Below, piece by piece: positions 44,127-53,125 of a DNA stretch of 64,000 nucleotides (the stretch's first letter is position 1; every line of letters starts with the position of its first letter). This DNA is from CAVPLM01 sp963713545. GTDB taxonomy: Bacteria > Actinomycetota > Thermoleophilia > RBG-16-64-13. Under the pieces are notes generated by a model, which did not search any database, was not told where the DNA came from, and saw only the letters and a program-made list of their open reading frames with translations. The translations under genes and the position numbers were made by a program. Where the stretch lies: contig CAVQME010000014.1 of the NCBI GenBank assembly GCA_963713545.1, positions 225,993 to 289,992 of the forward strand, written 5' to 3'.

Positions 44127-46780
44127 TGGCCACGACGACGAGCCAACAGCAGACCCTGATCAACCCCGCTCTCGCCGGAGGGCAGTGGAAGAAGGTCATG
44201 TGCAAGCTGTGCGGCAACAAGACCTGGTGCACGGCCGAGGCCTACGTGAAGGACGGGATCATCCTCAGTGTGGCCGGCGACACGGAGAACCCGATGCACG
44301 ATGGCAAGCTTTGCGGCCGGGGCCAGGCGGCCATGATGAACGTCTACAACCCATACCGGGTCAAAGCGCCTATGAAACGCACCAACCCCAAGAAGGGTTT
44401 GGACGAAGATCCAGGCTGGGTCGAGATCAGCTGGGACGAGGCGCTCGACACGGTCGCGGCGAAGATGCGGGAGATCGCGGAACGCGGTGACCCCCGGCGC
44501 TTCGGTCATTGCTTCGGATTCGCGGCCTGGGCCAACATCGTCTCGGACGAGGCCTTCTGCCGAGCGTTCGGGAGCCCGTACGACATACAGGGCCGAGGCC
44601 ACTTGTGCCCGGTCCACATAGGGGCCTCGTTCGTCAACGGGACCTTCCTCGACAAGCAGGATGTGGAGTACGCAGACTACTTCCTCACCATCGGCGGCAG
44701 CTTGGGACCCAACTCGGGCAGCGCCCACGGCATGCGGGCCGTGTCGCGGGCCATGGAACGGGGGATGAAGCTGGTGGTGGTCGATCCGCGCATGAGCCCG
44801 GAAGCAGCCATGGCGCACGAGTGGATACCCATCCGGCCCGGGGGGGACCTGGCTTTCACTCTCAGCATGCTCCACGTCTTGCTCCACGAGATGCCGGTCA
44901 CCGATCTAGACCTGCGCTTCATCAAGGAACGGAGCAATCTGGTCTACCTCATCGGAGAGGACAAGCTGTATTTGACCGATCCCGAGACCGGAAAGCCGTT
45001 GATCTGGGACCCGGTGGACGATGACACGAAGACTTTCGACGATCCCACCATAAAGGATTACGCGCTGGAGGGCACCTATGCGATCATAGGGCGCGTGGGC
45101 ACGCCCGCCTTCGCTCTTCTCAAGAAACGTATGGCCGAATACACGCCCGAATGGCAGTCGCAGCACACCACTGTCGCGCCGGAGACGATCCGCCGCGTAA
45201 CCCGCGAGTTCGTCGACGCGGCCCGCATCGGGGCCACCATCACCTTGGATGGTTTCGAATTCCCCTTGCGCCCGGCCGTCATCAAGTCCGAGCGGGGCGC
45301 ATACTCCACCACCCACGGCGCCTACCAGCACTTCGCGGTGAAGATCGTGGCCGGCTTGGTAGGGGCGACCGACGTTCCCGGGGGATTCCTGGGCTCGGAG
45401 CAGGGCCCGGTCCTCAGTCCCGGTCCGGACGGAGTGGTCTCACCCAAGCAGGAAGCGCAGCCCATCCCTTGGCAACAGCCTCCCCACCTCGATCTGCGCG
45501 AGTTCTACCCGCACCGGCACACCGGCCCCTATCTGGCCTGGAAGACGGTGCTCGAACCGGAGAAGTATGGGGTAGACCACACCCTCGACATGCTGATGGT
45601 CTACGGCAGCAATCCCATACACTCCAACTGCACCCCTCTTCGAGCGATCGAGGCGTTCAAGAAGATCCCGTTCATGGCGGTCGTCGCCCTCGTCTACGAC
45701 GAGACCACCCAATTCGCCGACATCCTCCTACCGGAAAGCACCATATTGGAGCGGCATGCCCTCCTCGAGTACGGTGATCACGTCGTGCACGCGGCCGATG
45801 AAGCGATCCTGCGTACGCGCACGATCCAGGTGACCAAGCCGGTCATCGATCCGGTCTGGAACACCCGCCAGGCGGACGACATGTATATCGAGATCGCCGA
45901 GCGGGCCGGGTTCTTGTTCGGGGAACACGGACTCAACGCAGAACTCAACCGGACCCTGAACCTCTGCGACGAGCACAAGCTCGACCTGAGCACGAAGTAT
46001 CTGACTCCCGATCTGATCGACCGGATCGCCCGCTGCCACTACGGTGAAGAGCACGGGATGGACTACTTCGACGAGCACGCTTTGCTCCCCGAGCTGCTTC
46101 CCAAGGCGGAGGCCTACAACTTCTACTACTTCCCCTGGGGCAAGACCCGGCATCCTCTCTATCTCAACCAGTTCTATGCGAACGGGCAGGAGTTCAAGAA
46201 GAACTTGGCGAGCATCGGGCTCGAGGCTCCTCCCGGGTGGGACCCGGCCACGTACTGGAAGCACTGGGAGCCCATCCCCCAGTGGGTGGGCCGTTGCGAC
46301 GACGACTATGCCACCGAGTTCGACCTCCGGGCCATGGTCTGGACCACACCTCAGACCCGCATGTGCTCGGGTGATCAGATAGGCAATCCCTGGGTGCGGG
46401 AGCCCGTCGAGCAGTTCGATCCCTACGATTACGCCATCCTCATCAACAGCGAGACGGCGCGGGCGAAGGGTCTCAAGGATGGAGATGAAGTCAAGGTTGA
46501 GGCTTTCTGGGGAGGTTGGACCACCGGCGTGCTGAAACTGACGCAGTTGATCCATCCGGAGGCGCTTGGCTTTCCGGGCCACCACGGCTTCAAGGGGCGC
46601 CTGCGCAATCCCATCACGTGGAAGGGGCCTGATTTCAACGATCTCCTCTCCGACCGCGAGGGCGAGTTCGACCCCATCTCCTGTGCCACCGACATAAGCC
46701 CGCGAGTGCGTGTCACCAAGATTGCAGCCGGCGCGGCGCGCCCCGTGGTAGACACCCCGGGAGAAGGAGGTGCGCGATGA
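44126..46780 (+). CDS. molybdopterin oxidoreductase catalytic subunit with [4Fe-4S] (DMSO-reductase superfamily)
   Basis: 884-aa catalytic subunit. N-terminal cluster motif CKLCGNKTWC...CGRG (about 26-70), then SWDEALDTVAAKM, GGSLGPNSGSAHGM and VVDPRMSPEAA typical of the superfamily. The residue expected to ligate Mo appears to be Cys in GHLCPVHIGASF, placing it nearer polysulfide/thiosulfate/tetrathionate reductases or formate-type enzymes than DmsA. No Tat signal, so cytoplasmic-facing unless exported with a partner. ATG 44126 (GTG 44123 also possible). Operon order C-A-B; substrate unknown. Confidence 0.87.
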   Translation: MATTTSQQQTLINPALAGGQWKKVMCKLCGNKTWCTAEAYVKDGIILSVAGDTENPMHDGKLCGRGQAAMMNVYNPYRVKAPMKRTNPKKGLDEDPGWVEISWDEALDTVAAKMREIAERGDPRRFGHCFGFAAWANIVSDEAFCRAFGSPYDIQGRGHLCPVHIGASFVNGTFLDKQDVEYADYFLTIGGSLGPNSGSAHGMRAVSRAMERGMKLVVVDPRMSPEAAMAHEWIPIRPGGDLAFTLSMLHVLLHEMPVTDLDLRFIKERSNLVYLIGEDKLYLTDPETGKPLIWDPVDDDTKTFDDPTIKDYALEGTYAIIGRVGTPAFALLKKRMAEYTPEWQSQHTTVAPETIRRVTREFVDAARIGATITLDGFEFPLRPAVIKSERGAYSTTHGAYQHFAVKIVAGLVGATDVPGGFLGSEQGPVLSPGPDGVVSPKQEAQPIPWQQPPHLDLREFYPHRHTGPYLAWKTVLEPEKYGVDHTLDMLMVYGSNPIHSNCTPLRAIEAFKKIPFMAVVALVYDETTQFADILLPESTILERHALLEYGDHVVHAADEAILRTRTIQVTKPVIDPVWNTRQADDMYIEIAERAGFLFGEHGLNAELNRTLNLCDEHKLDLSTKYLTPDLIDRIARCHYGEEHGMDYFDEHALLPELLPKAEAYNFYYFPWGKTRHPLYLNQFYANGQEFKKNLASIGLEAPPGWDPATYWKHWEPIPQWVGRCDDDYATEFDLRAMVWTTPQTRMCSGDQIGNPWVREPVEQFDPYDYAILINSETARAKGLKDGDEVKVEAFWGGWTTGVLKLTQLIHPEALGFPGHHGFKGRLRNPITWKGPDFNDLLSDREGEFDPISCATDISPRVRVTKIAAGAARPVVDTPGEGGAR

Positions 46781-47415
46781 GATACGGCATGGTCATCGAT
46801 CTCTCCAAATGCTCGGGGTGCATGTCGTGCGACGTCGCCTGCAAGCGGGAGAACTTCACACCTCCCGGGGTGCACTGGAGCAAGGTGCACATCTATGAGA
46901 CCGGCCGGTACCCCGACTCGAAGCTGCGCTCCCTACCGGAACACTGTATGCACTGCGACGAGCCGGCCTGCGAGAAGGCCTGCCCCACCGGTGCGACCAG
47001 CCACCGGGCCGACGGGGTAGTGACCATAGACAACGATCGTTGCGTGGGGTGCGGCTATTGCGCCTTGGCCTGTCCCTATCAGGCCCGGGTGCTGAACCGC
47101 AGCGCACCTCGCCCATACCATGAGCCTCATGATTTCACGCCGTTCGAGCAGATAGGCTACTTCCAGCGTCTGGGGCCCGTCGAGCATGGCAAAGGGGTCA
47201 TCGAGAAGTGCACCTTCTGCGTGCACAGGTTGGACCAGGTTGGAGAACCCGCCTGCGTGCTCACCTGTCCGGCTGGGGCCCGCACCTTCGGCGACCTCGA
47301 CGACCCCAAAAGCGACGTGGCCCGGCTCGTCGCCCGGGGGGCGAAGGCCCGCCTGGAAGAGCAAGGCACCAAACCTAAGGTCTTGTATCTGTTCTTGGAG
47401 GAGCATCTGGGATAG
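46777..47415 (+). CDS. ferredoxin-type electron-transfer subunit (DmsB/PhsB-like)
   Basis: 212-aa protein with four [4Fe-4S] motifs: CSGCMSCDVAC, CMHCDEPACEKACP, CVGCGYCALACP and CTFC...CVLTCP. Unlike the transhydroxylase small subunits it has no transthyretin-like C-terminal domain. ATGA overlap with the catalytic subunit. Transfers electrons between the catalytic subunit and the membrane anchor encoded first. Confidence 0.92.
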   Translation: MRYGMVIDLSKCSGCMSCDVACKRENFTPPGVHWSKVHIYETGRYPDSKLRSLPEHCMHCDEPACEKACPTGATSHRADGVVTIDNDRCVGCGYCALACPYQARVLNRSAPRPYHEPHDFTPFEQIGYFQRLGPVEHGKGVIEKCTFCVHRLDQVGEPACVLTCPAGARTFGDLDDPKSDVARLVARGAKARLEEQGTKPKVLYLFLEEHLG

Positions 47416-47425
47416 GGATGGCAGA

Positions 47426-48070
47426 ATGACCGCATATGAGGAGATAGCGGAGGCCCTGGAGAGCTTGAGCGAGGGGACGGTCGACCTCGTTCGCCAGGCG
47501 CTGGATCGGGGCGAGGATCCGCTGCGGATCATCGAGCAGGGCATTGTGGCTGGGATCCGCACCTGTGGGGACAAGCTGGCGGCATATGAGTACGGAGTTC
47601 CTGAGCTCTTGGTGGCTGGCGAGCTGGCCCAGGAATGCATCAAGGTTGTGAGGCCCTATCTGGATCCCGGGATGGCGGAGGCCAAGGCTAAAGTGGTCAT
47701 AGCCACCGTCCAAGGCGACATCCACGAACTGGGCAAGAACCTGGTTGCACTCCTGCTGGAGTTGGCTGGTTTCGCGGTTGTCAACCTGGGGGTCGACGTT
47801 GCCCCGATGTCCGTGATCGATAAGGCGGAGGAGACCGGCGCCGCCGTCATAGCTCTCTCGTCTTTGATGGTGACGACGATGCCGGCCCAAAAGGAGGTCA
47901 TCACCTACCTCAGAGACACAGGCAAGAGGCAGCACTTCCGGGTGATCGTCGGTGGGGCGCCGACCTCGCAAGCATGGGCCGATTCCATCGGCGCCGACGG
48001 CTGGGCGGAGGATGCCCAGGCCGCTGTGGCGCTCGTCGAAAAGCTGTGCGGCTCTGGAGAGCAGATATGA
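47426..48070 (+). CDS. corrinoid protein (methyltransferase cobalamin-binding subunit, MtmC-like)
   Basis: 214-aa two-domain protein: N-terminal helical cap (about 1-85, LVRQALDRGEDPLRIIEQGI) and a B12-binding Rossmann domain. It has the base-off motif GDIHELGKN (D-x-H-x-x-G), LSSLMVTTMP and VVGGAPTS. It accepts a methyl group from the adjacent methyltransferase on Co(I). ATG 47426 is taken; longer upstream frames overlap the Fe-S subunit gene. ATGA overlap with the methyltransferase gene gives tight coupling. Confidence 0.93.
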   Translation: MTAYEEIAEALESLSEGTVDLVRQALDRGEDPLRIIEQGIVAGIRTCGDKLAAYEYGVPELLVAGELAQECIKVVRPYLDPGMAEAKAKVVIATVQGDIHELGKNLVALLLELAGFAVVNLGVDVAPMSVIDKAEETGAAVIALSSLMVTTMPAQKEVITYLRDTGKRQHFRVIVGGAPTSQAWADSIGADGWAEDAQAAVALVEKLCGSGEQI

Positions 48071-49446
48071 TCGGCGTGCGGGACATACTGGAGAGATCGC
48101 TCATCGGGCCGGTCATGAAGGAGCGTGATTTCGACCTGGCTTTCGCCAGAAAGCTTCGGGAGCTATATGGTGATCTCACCGGTTCTGGGGCGGTGCCCGA
48201 TCCCGACCGAGTAATACCCGACGATCAGACGGCCGATCGGGTTTTCGAGGCCGCGGTCGAGCTTCTCGCCGATGTAGGCCTCTACAACAAGGACAGCCAG
48301 CGTGTCGTCCAGATCACTCGGGACGAGATACGGGAGATCGCCTCGAGCCGGTCTTCGGAGATCGAGTTGGGCGCCGGGGCTGATCGCGTCACTGTGCGGG
48401 AAAGGAAGCCTGGGTCTCGCTTCCCCCCGGTCATCGTGACTGGCCCGGTGGGAGGGCCATTCTCCGAGGAGCTCTATCTGCCCTGCCATGTGTCTTATGC
48501 TCAGGAGCCCACCTGCCAAGGCCTTCTGGGCGGTGTCCTGATGGGTTGGCAGGGTGTCGAGAACATGGCCGGTCGTCCCAACGAGTTGATCGTGACCGCT
48601 ATGGAAGGCGAGCTCATAGCCCGAGCGGCGGAAGTCGCAGGGAAGCCGGGTCTGTATCTGGGGCCTTTCCCGCCGGGAGGGATATCCCCGGAGGCGATCT
48701 TCTGCAATCATTCTGCCGCGTCACTCCCGCCGGGACAGGCTCAGATCCCCATCCAGCTCATGCCGGAGCTGAAGCTCGGGTGGAGCAAGATCGACCTCGC
48801 CCTCTACTGCCAATCCCACGGGGTCCATCCCTGGACCGACATCGTCACAGTGATCGGAGCCTTCTGCCGGAACGCCCTGGAAAGCTCCATATCTCTGACG
48901 GCGGGGGTATTGGGCGCCTGGGCCTTCACGGGGGGATCCACCGCCTCTGTCTGGAGTACCGATATCGAGGGCTTATGTACGCGGAAGCGCAACCTATGGG
49001 TGAACTGCGCGACCACCCGAGCTCTGGAACGCAATGTGGGAAACCCTGTCTTTCTGCTGGGCTATGCTTCGGCTGGACCGTGCACAGAGATGGTCCTCCT
49101 GGAGACAGCGGCCTATTCGGTGGCCTACACCGCGAGCGGGGGAGAGCTGATATGGGGAGGGTCTTCCTGCAACGGCGTTGACCCCGACTCCTATGCGGGC
49201 CTGCAGGGCCGCATGGTAGGCGAGGCGGCCCACGCTGCTTGCGTCTTCTCCGCCGATGTGGCCAACGAGGTTATCGGCAGACTCTTCGCTGCCTTTGAAG
49301 CCGACCTCCCCCGCGCTCCGAAAGGGCTGACGTTCGACCGCTGCTATGACGTTGGTTCAGTGCAGCCGACGCGCGAGTACGCCGACCTTTACTGCAGAAC
49401 CAGGGAAACCCTCGCCGCCGATTACGGGTTGAATTTCACACTTTGA
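48067..49446 (+). CDS. MtmB-type corrinoid methyltransferase lacking pyrrolysine
   Basis: 459-aa protein, the same length as monomethylamine methyltransferase MtmB. Shared segments include the N-terminal VELLADVGLYNKDSQRVVQI, then PCHVSYAQEP, GPCTEMVLLETAAYSVAYTA, GRMVGEAAHAA and KGLTFDRCYDVGSVQPT. MtmB inserts pyrrolysine at an in-frame amber near residue 202. Here the frame has no TAG, and the corresponding stretch reads GPFPPGGISPEAIFCNHS. So it is a non-Pyl homologue, analogous to MtgB-type members of the MttB family, and probably uses a substrate other than monomethylamine. Coupled to its corrinoid protein; no activator (RamA-like) or second methyltransferase is in the window. Confidence 0.85.
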   Translation: MIGVRDILERSLIGPVMKERDFDLAFARKLRELYGDLTGSGAVPDPDRVIPDDQTADRVFEAAVELLADVGLYNKDSQRVVQITRDEIREIASSRSSEIELGAGADRVTVRERKPGSRFPPVIVTGPVGGPFSEELYLPCHVSYAQEPTCQGLLGGVLMGWQGVENMAGRPNELIVTAMEGELIARAAEVAGKPGLYLGPFPPGGISPEAIFCNHSAASLPPGQAQIPIQLMPELKLGWSKIDLALYCQSHGVHPWTDIVTVIGAFCRNALESSISLTAGVLGAWAFTGGSTASVWSTDIEGLCTRKRNLWVNCATTRALERNVGNPVFLLGYASAGPCTEMVLLETAAYSVAYTASGGELIWGGSSCNGVDPDSYAGLQGRMVGEAAHAACVFSADVANEVIGRLFAAFEADLPRAPKGLTFDRCYDVGSVQPTREYADLYCRTRETLAADYGLNFTL

Positions 49447-49697
49447 CAGGGCTCGAGACTACGGGTGGCGTGATCGACTTCACGGCACCAGTCGAGCCGG
49501 TCGAGGTGTCGTGGGCCTCGGGTCTGTGGCACGCTCTACGTGGGTTCGAGAACGCATCTATCGGCCTTCTTGACCTCGGGCGGCGAGGTATGACATTCTG
49601 TTACATTGTGCGCCGGGTCTTTTCCGGTCGGACAGGCGCGCCAGGACCAATCCAAATGGAAGGGGGAGTGTCGGATGTTGGATGGAGGTGATTCCAC
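49447..49697 (+). other. intergenic region before livG
   Basis: 250 bp between the methyltransferase and livG. A TTG-started frame of 82 codons exists but lacks a ribosome site and family resemblance. TTGACC at about 49568 could be a -35 element without a convincing -10. No hairpin is evident. livG has a near-perfect GGAGGTGATT site here. Confidence 0.4.
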
Positions 49698-50423
49698 TTG
49701 ACGGTCGCGCTTGAAACCCAAGGCCTTCGGAAGTCGTTCGGCGGGGTCTTGGTGATCGACGACCTCAGCATCAGCGTCGATGCGGGGGAGGCGCTGGGCA
49801 TCGTCGGTCCCAACGGGGCAGGTAAGACCACTTGGTTCAACCTGATCACCGGACAGGTGAACGAGGACGCCGGCAAGGTGATCTTCGAGGGCCGGGATAT
49901 CAGCGGTCTCTCCCGGCATCAGCGGTGCCGCAGCGGCTTGGGTCGCACCTTCCAGATCCCTCGGCCCTTCACGGGCATGACCGTCTTCGAGAATGTGTTG
50001 GTGGGGGCCACCCACGGCCGCAACATGGGCGAACATGCCTCGTACGAGCACTGTGTGGACATCCTGGAGTGGACCGGTCTGCACAAGAAGGTGAACGTGG
50101 TCGCCGGGTCGCTCACCCTGCTCGATCGCAAGCGCCTGGAACTTGCCCGGGCTCTGGCCACCGACCCTAGCGTGCTCCTTTTGGACGAGATAGCCGGCGG
50201 CCTCACCCAGATCGAGGTGGACGAACTGCTCGAAGAGATCAAGAACCTCCGGACCAGGGGCGTCACCATCGTCTGGATCGAGCACATCGTTCGAGCCCTC
50301 CTAGCTGTGGTCGATCGCATCGTGGTCATCAACTTCGGACGCAAGCTGTGCGAGGGCGACCCTCACGAGGTCATGAACAGTCAGGAAGTCCAGGCCTGCT
50401 ACATGGGAGGGACGCCGGCATGA
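49698..50423 (+). CDS. livG: branched-chain/aromatic ABC transporter ATP-binding protein LivG
   Basis: 241-aa ATPase: Walker A GPNGAGKTTWFN, an unusual signature VVAGSLTLLDRKRLELARAL (canonical LSGGQ degenerate to GSLTLLDRK), Walker B VLLLDEIAGGL, switch His in WIEHIV. The opening LRKSFGGVLVIDDLSISVDA is typical of LivG. Starts at TTG 49698 behind a GGAGGTGATT site. Overlaps livF by 4 bp. Confidence 0.93.
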   Translation: MTVALETQGLRKSFGGVLVIDDLSISVDAGEALGIVGPNGAGKTTWFNLITGQVNEDAGKVIFEGRDISGLSRHQRCRSGLGRTFQIPRPFTGMTVFENVLVGATHGRNMGEHASYEHCVDILEWTGLHKKVNVVAGSLTLLDRKRLELARALATDPSVLLLDEIAGGLTQIEVDELLEEIKNLRTRGVTIVWIEHIVRALLAVVDRIVVINFGRKLCEGDPHEVMNSQEVQACYMGGTPA

Positions 50424-51118
50424 GTCTGCTCGAGCTCGATAACGCCAGTGTCTTCTACGAAGACTTCCAGGCTCTCTACGACCTCTCCCTCAAGGTGGAA
50501 GAAGGGGAGATATTCGCCTGCATCGGCGCAAACGGGGCAGGCAAGAGCACTATGCTCAGGGCCGTCTCCGGCGTGCTCATCCCCCGCTCGGGGCGCATCC
50601 TCTTCGACGGCCAACCCATCGATCACATGCCCCCCCACAAGCGGGTGGATCTGGGCATCTCGATGGTGCCCGAAGGTCGCCGGGTGTTCCCCAGCTTGAC
50701 TGTGCACGAGAACCTGCAGATCGGCGCTTGGCGTACTCGCAAGGGTCCCTGGAACACCGATGCCGTCTACGAGATGTTCCCGCTCCTGCAGCCTCTCAAG
50801 AAGCGCCAGGCCGCTGGTCTTTCCGGTGGGGAGCAGCAAGCTCTGGCCATCGGTCGCGCGCTCATGTGCAATCCGAGGCTTATCTTGATGGATGAGGTCT
50901 CGTTGGGTCTGGCTCCGGTGGTCATAAAACGGATCTACGATTCGTTTCCCAAACTCCTCGATTCCGGCTGCACCATCCTCGTCGTCGAGCAGGACGTCCA
51001 GCACGTGCTCGCAGTGGCCAATCATGTGGCCTGCTTTCTTGAAGGTCGGATCGCCCTCGAGGGTGAACCCAAGGATCTGACCAACGACCAGATAACCGCG
51101 GCCTACTTCGGAGTGTAG
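50420..51118 (+). CDS. livF: branched-chain/aromatic ABC transporter ATP-binding protein LivF
   Basis: 232-aa ATPase: Walker A GANGAGKSTML, LivF-specific ISMVPEGRRVFPSLTVHENL, signature LSGGEQQALAIGRAL, Walker B LILMDEVSLGLAP. Start ATG 50420 overlaps the livG stop (ATGA); an earlier in-frame start lies inside livG and is rejected. Pairs with LivG to energise the LivH/LivM pore. Confidence 0.94.
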   Translation: MSLLELDNASVFYEDFQALYDLSLKVEEGEIFACIGANGAGKSTMLRAVSGVLIPRSGRILFDGQPIDHMPPHKRVDLGISMVPEGRRVFPSLTVHENLQIGAWRTRKGPWNTDAVYEMFPLLQPLKKRQAAGLSGGEQQALAIGRALMCNPRLILMDEVSLGLAPVVIKRIYDSFPKLLDSGCTILVVEQDVQHVLAVANHVACFLEGRIALEGEPKDLTNDQITAAYFGV

Positions 51119-51120
51119 AT

Positions 51121-51993
51121 ATGGACTGGATAAACGCAGCTGTCCAAGGCATCCTCCTGGGCGGCCTCTATGCTCTGTTTGCCACAGGATTGGCCCTTGT
51201 CTTCGGGACGATGCGCCTGGTCAACCTGGCTCACGGTGACCTGACGGTGATACCCGCCTACGTTGCACTCATGCTCGTAAACGCGTTCCGCTTCAACCCC
51301 TTCTATTCCATCCCGATCACTATGGTGATCATGTTCGTGGTGGGCTATCTCCTCCAGCGGGGCCTACTCAATACTATTGTCGGTAAGGGGGACGGACCCG
51401 GGGTGATCGTGACCTTCGGTCTCTCGATCGTCATCCAGAACGCGTTGTTGCTGGCCTTCACAGCCAACTCCCAGGGATTGGACGCGGGCACGGTCGAGAA
51501 CCTGAGCATCAAGATCAACGATCGGCTGGCCGTAGGTTGGTTGCCGCTGATCATCTTCCTCATGTCCTTGGTCGTCATCACCGCTCTGCAGACGTGGATC
51601 AGCCGGACCAGGATGGGGCGCGGTTTCCGCGCCATATCGGACGACACGGATACCGCCCGGCTCATGGGCATCAACACCAAGCACGTCTGGGCGATCGCCA
51701 TGGGCGTGGCTCTGGGGATCGTCGCCATCGGCGGGGTCATGATGGGCATCCGTACCACCTTCGATCCGTTGCTCGGCACCCAGCGCCTGATCTACGCGTT
51801 TGAGGCCGTCATCATCGGCGGGATGGGATCGTATTGGGGGACTCTTCTGGGCGGGATCATTCTAGGGTTATCCCAGACCCTGGGCGCGCAGGCCTTCGGT
51901 TCGGCCTGGTCCATCCTGGTCGGGCACGTGGTCTTTGTGATCATCCTGGCTCTTAGGCCGCAAGGCTTCCTGGCGAAGACGGTGACGGCATGA
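51121..51993 (+). CDS. livH: branched-chain/aromatic ABC transporter permease LivH
   Basis: 290-aa permease with about eight membrane segments. Family motifs: GILLGGLYALFATGLALVFG at the N-terminus, MRLVNLAHGDLT, RTRMGRGFRAISDDTDTARL (EAA-like coupling loop) and YAFEAVIIGGMGSYWGTLLG. Two bp after livF, overlapping livM by 4 bp. Confidence 0.94.
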   Translation: MDWINAAVQGILLGGLYALFATGLALVFGTMRLVNLAHGDLTVIPAYVALMLVNAFRFNPFYSIPITMVIMFVVGYLLQRGLLNTIVGKGDGPGVIVTFGLSIVIQNALLLAFTANSQGLDAGTVENLSIKINDRLAVGWLPLIIFLMSLVVITALQTWISRTRMGRGFRAISDDTDTARLMGINTKHVWAIAMGVALGIVAIGGVMMGIRTTFDPLLGTQRLIYAFEAVIIGGMGSYWGTLLGGIILGLSQTLGAQAFGSAWSILVGHVVFVIILALRPQGFLAKTVTA

Positions 51994-53063
51994 GCGTCGA
52001 CACACCTACATATCAAGCTGAGCGCAAGCAGTTCTCGGTCCACGTAGCCAGTCGGACGAACTTCTACATCCTCGCCTTCGGGGTCGTGGTTCTTGTCTTT
52101 TTGGCTCTCTTTCCGCTGTTCGGAGGGATACCGTGGACCCGCCGGCTGGTCGATTTCTTCACCCTGCTCGCTCTGGCTCAACTCTGGAACCTGCTGCTCG
52201 GCTACGCCGGCCTCATCTCGGTGGGGCAGCAGGGCTTCATCGGCATGGGGTCCTATCTGCTGTGGCTCTTTGCAGATATCTTCCACGTCAACCCCTTCAT
52301 CGCCGTGATCCCTGCCGCCATCGGTGGTGCGCTCATCGCTCTCCCGACGGCTGCCCTGGTGTTCAAACTGAAGGGTGGCTACCTTGCCATCGGTACCTGG
52401 GTCATAGCAGAGATCCTGCGGTTGATCGTAGCCAACATCAAGAGAACCGGTGGTGGGTCCGGGATCACCATCCAGGCGGCCACCGAGTTGGGTACCGAGA
52501 CGCGGGTACCGGGGACGTACTGGTGGGGACTGGCCGTTGCGGTGCTTGCCATGGGAGTCACCTATTTCTTGCTGCGATCGCGTACAGGTCTTGCTTTGAA
52601 GTCCATGCGCGACAACGATGTGGCCGCGGAGGCGTCCGGAGTGAACTTGTGGCGCAGCAAGCTCTACACCTTCGTGATCGCCGGGGCCGGATGCGCCATG
52701 GTGGGAGCGATCGTGGCCATCCACCTCCTGAGGGTCCAGCCAGCCGCAGCCTTCAGCGTCAACTGGACGGCGTACATGCTCTTTATCACGATCATCGGGG
52801 GGGTAGGCACGATCGAGGGGCCGATCATCGGTACCGTCATCTACTTCGTCCTTCGGGAGACCACGAGTAAGTACGGGGAATGGTACTTCATCATATTGGG
52901 TCTCCTGGCCATCCTCGTGACCGTGTGGAGCCCGACAGGCATCTACGGTTGGATCTACCGAAAGACCAACTTCCTAGTGTTCCCGCTCCAGCGCAAGCTG
53001 GGATACAAGGACGAAGCGCGAGCAACGCCTCCTGTGGCCACGGGAGGCGGAGAAGCAGCGTAG
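51990..53063 (+). CDS. livM: branched-chain/aromatic ABC transporter permease LivM
   Basis: 357-aa permease. Motifs: LLLGYAGLISVGQQGFIGMG, LKGGYLAIGTWVIAEILRL and the coupling loop TGLALKSMRDNDVAAEASGV. The segment IIGGVGTIEGPIIGTVIYFV is the usual C-terminal pore region. Last gene before a strong terminator. With the two receptors at 36.9-39.9 kb this completes one HAAT-family importer. Confidence 0.94.
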   Translation: MSVDTPTYQAERKQFSVHVASRTNFYILAFGVVVLVFLALFPLFGGIPWTRRLVDFFTLLALAQLWNLLLGYAGLISVGQQGFIGMGSYLLWLFADIFHVNPFIAVIPAAIGGALIALPTAALVFKLKGGYLAIGTWVIAEILRLIVANIKRTGGGSGITIQAATELGTETRVPGTYWWGLAVAVLAMGVTYFLLRSRTGLALKSMRDNDVAAEASGVNLWRSKLYTFVIAGAGCAMVGAIVAIHLLRVQPAAAFSVNWTAYMLFITIIGGVGTIEGPIIGTVIYFVLRETTSKYGEWYFIILGLLAILVTVWSPTGIYGWIYRKTNFLVFPLQRKLGYKDEARATPPVATGGGEAA

Positions 53064-53097
53064 ACCGCGCGTTCCCGTTTTAACTTCGATTTTGCCG

Positions 53098-53125
53098 GGG
53101 GAGGCCGCCGCGAGGCGGCCTCCCC
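53098..53125 (+). terminator. strong terminator after livM
   Basis: GGGGAGGCCGCC-GCGA-GGCGGCCTCCCC, a 12-bp perfect stem with tetraloop, just after livM. T-rich sequence precedes rather than follows it. Ends the 40-53 kb transcription block. Confidence 0.75.

Noticed and set aside
44126..46780. Selenocysteine formate dehydrogenase
   Set aside because: No in-frame TGA; the Mo-ligand position appears to be Cys, and no formate-specific neighbours are present.
48067..49446. Pyrrolysine-containing methyltransferase
   Set aside because: No in-frame TAG in the gene; the frame is continuous from ATG to the natural stop.
49443..49691. 82-codon frame started by TTG before livG
   Set aside because: No ribosome site, no recognisable domain, and it overlaps the methyltransferase stop; treated as intergenic.
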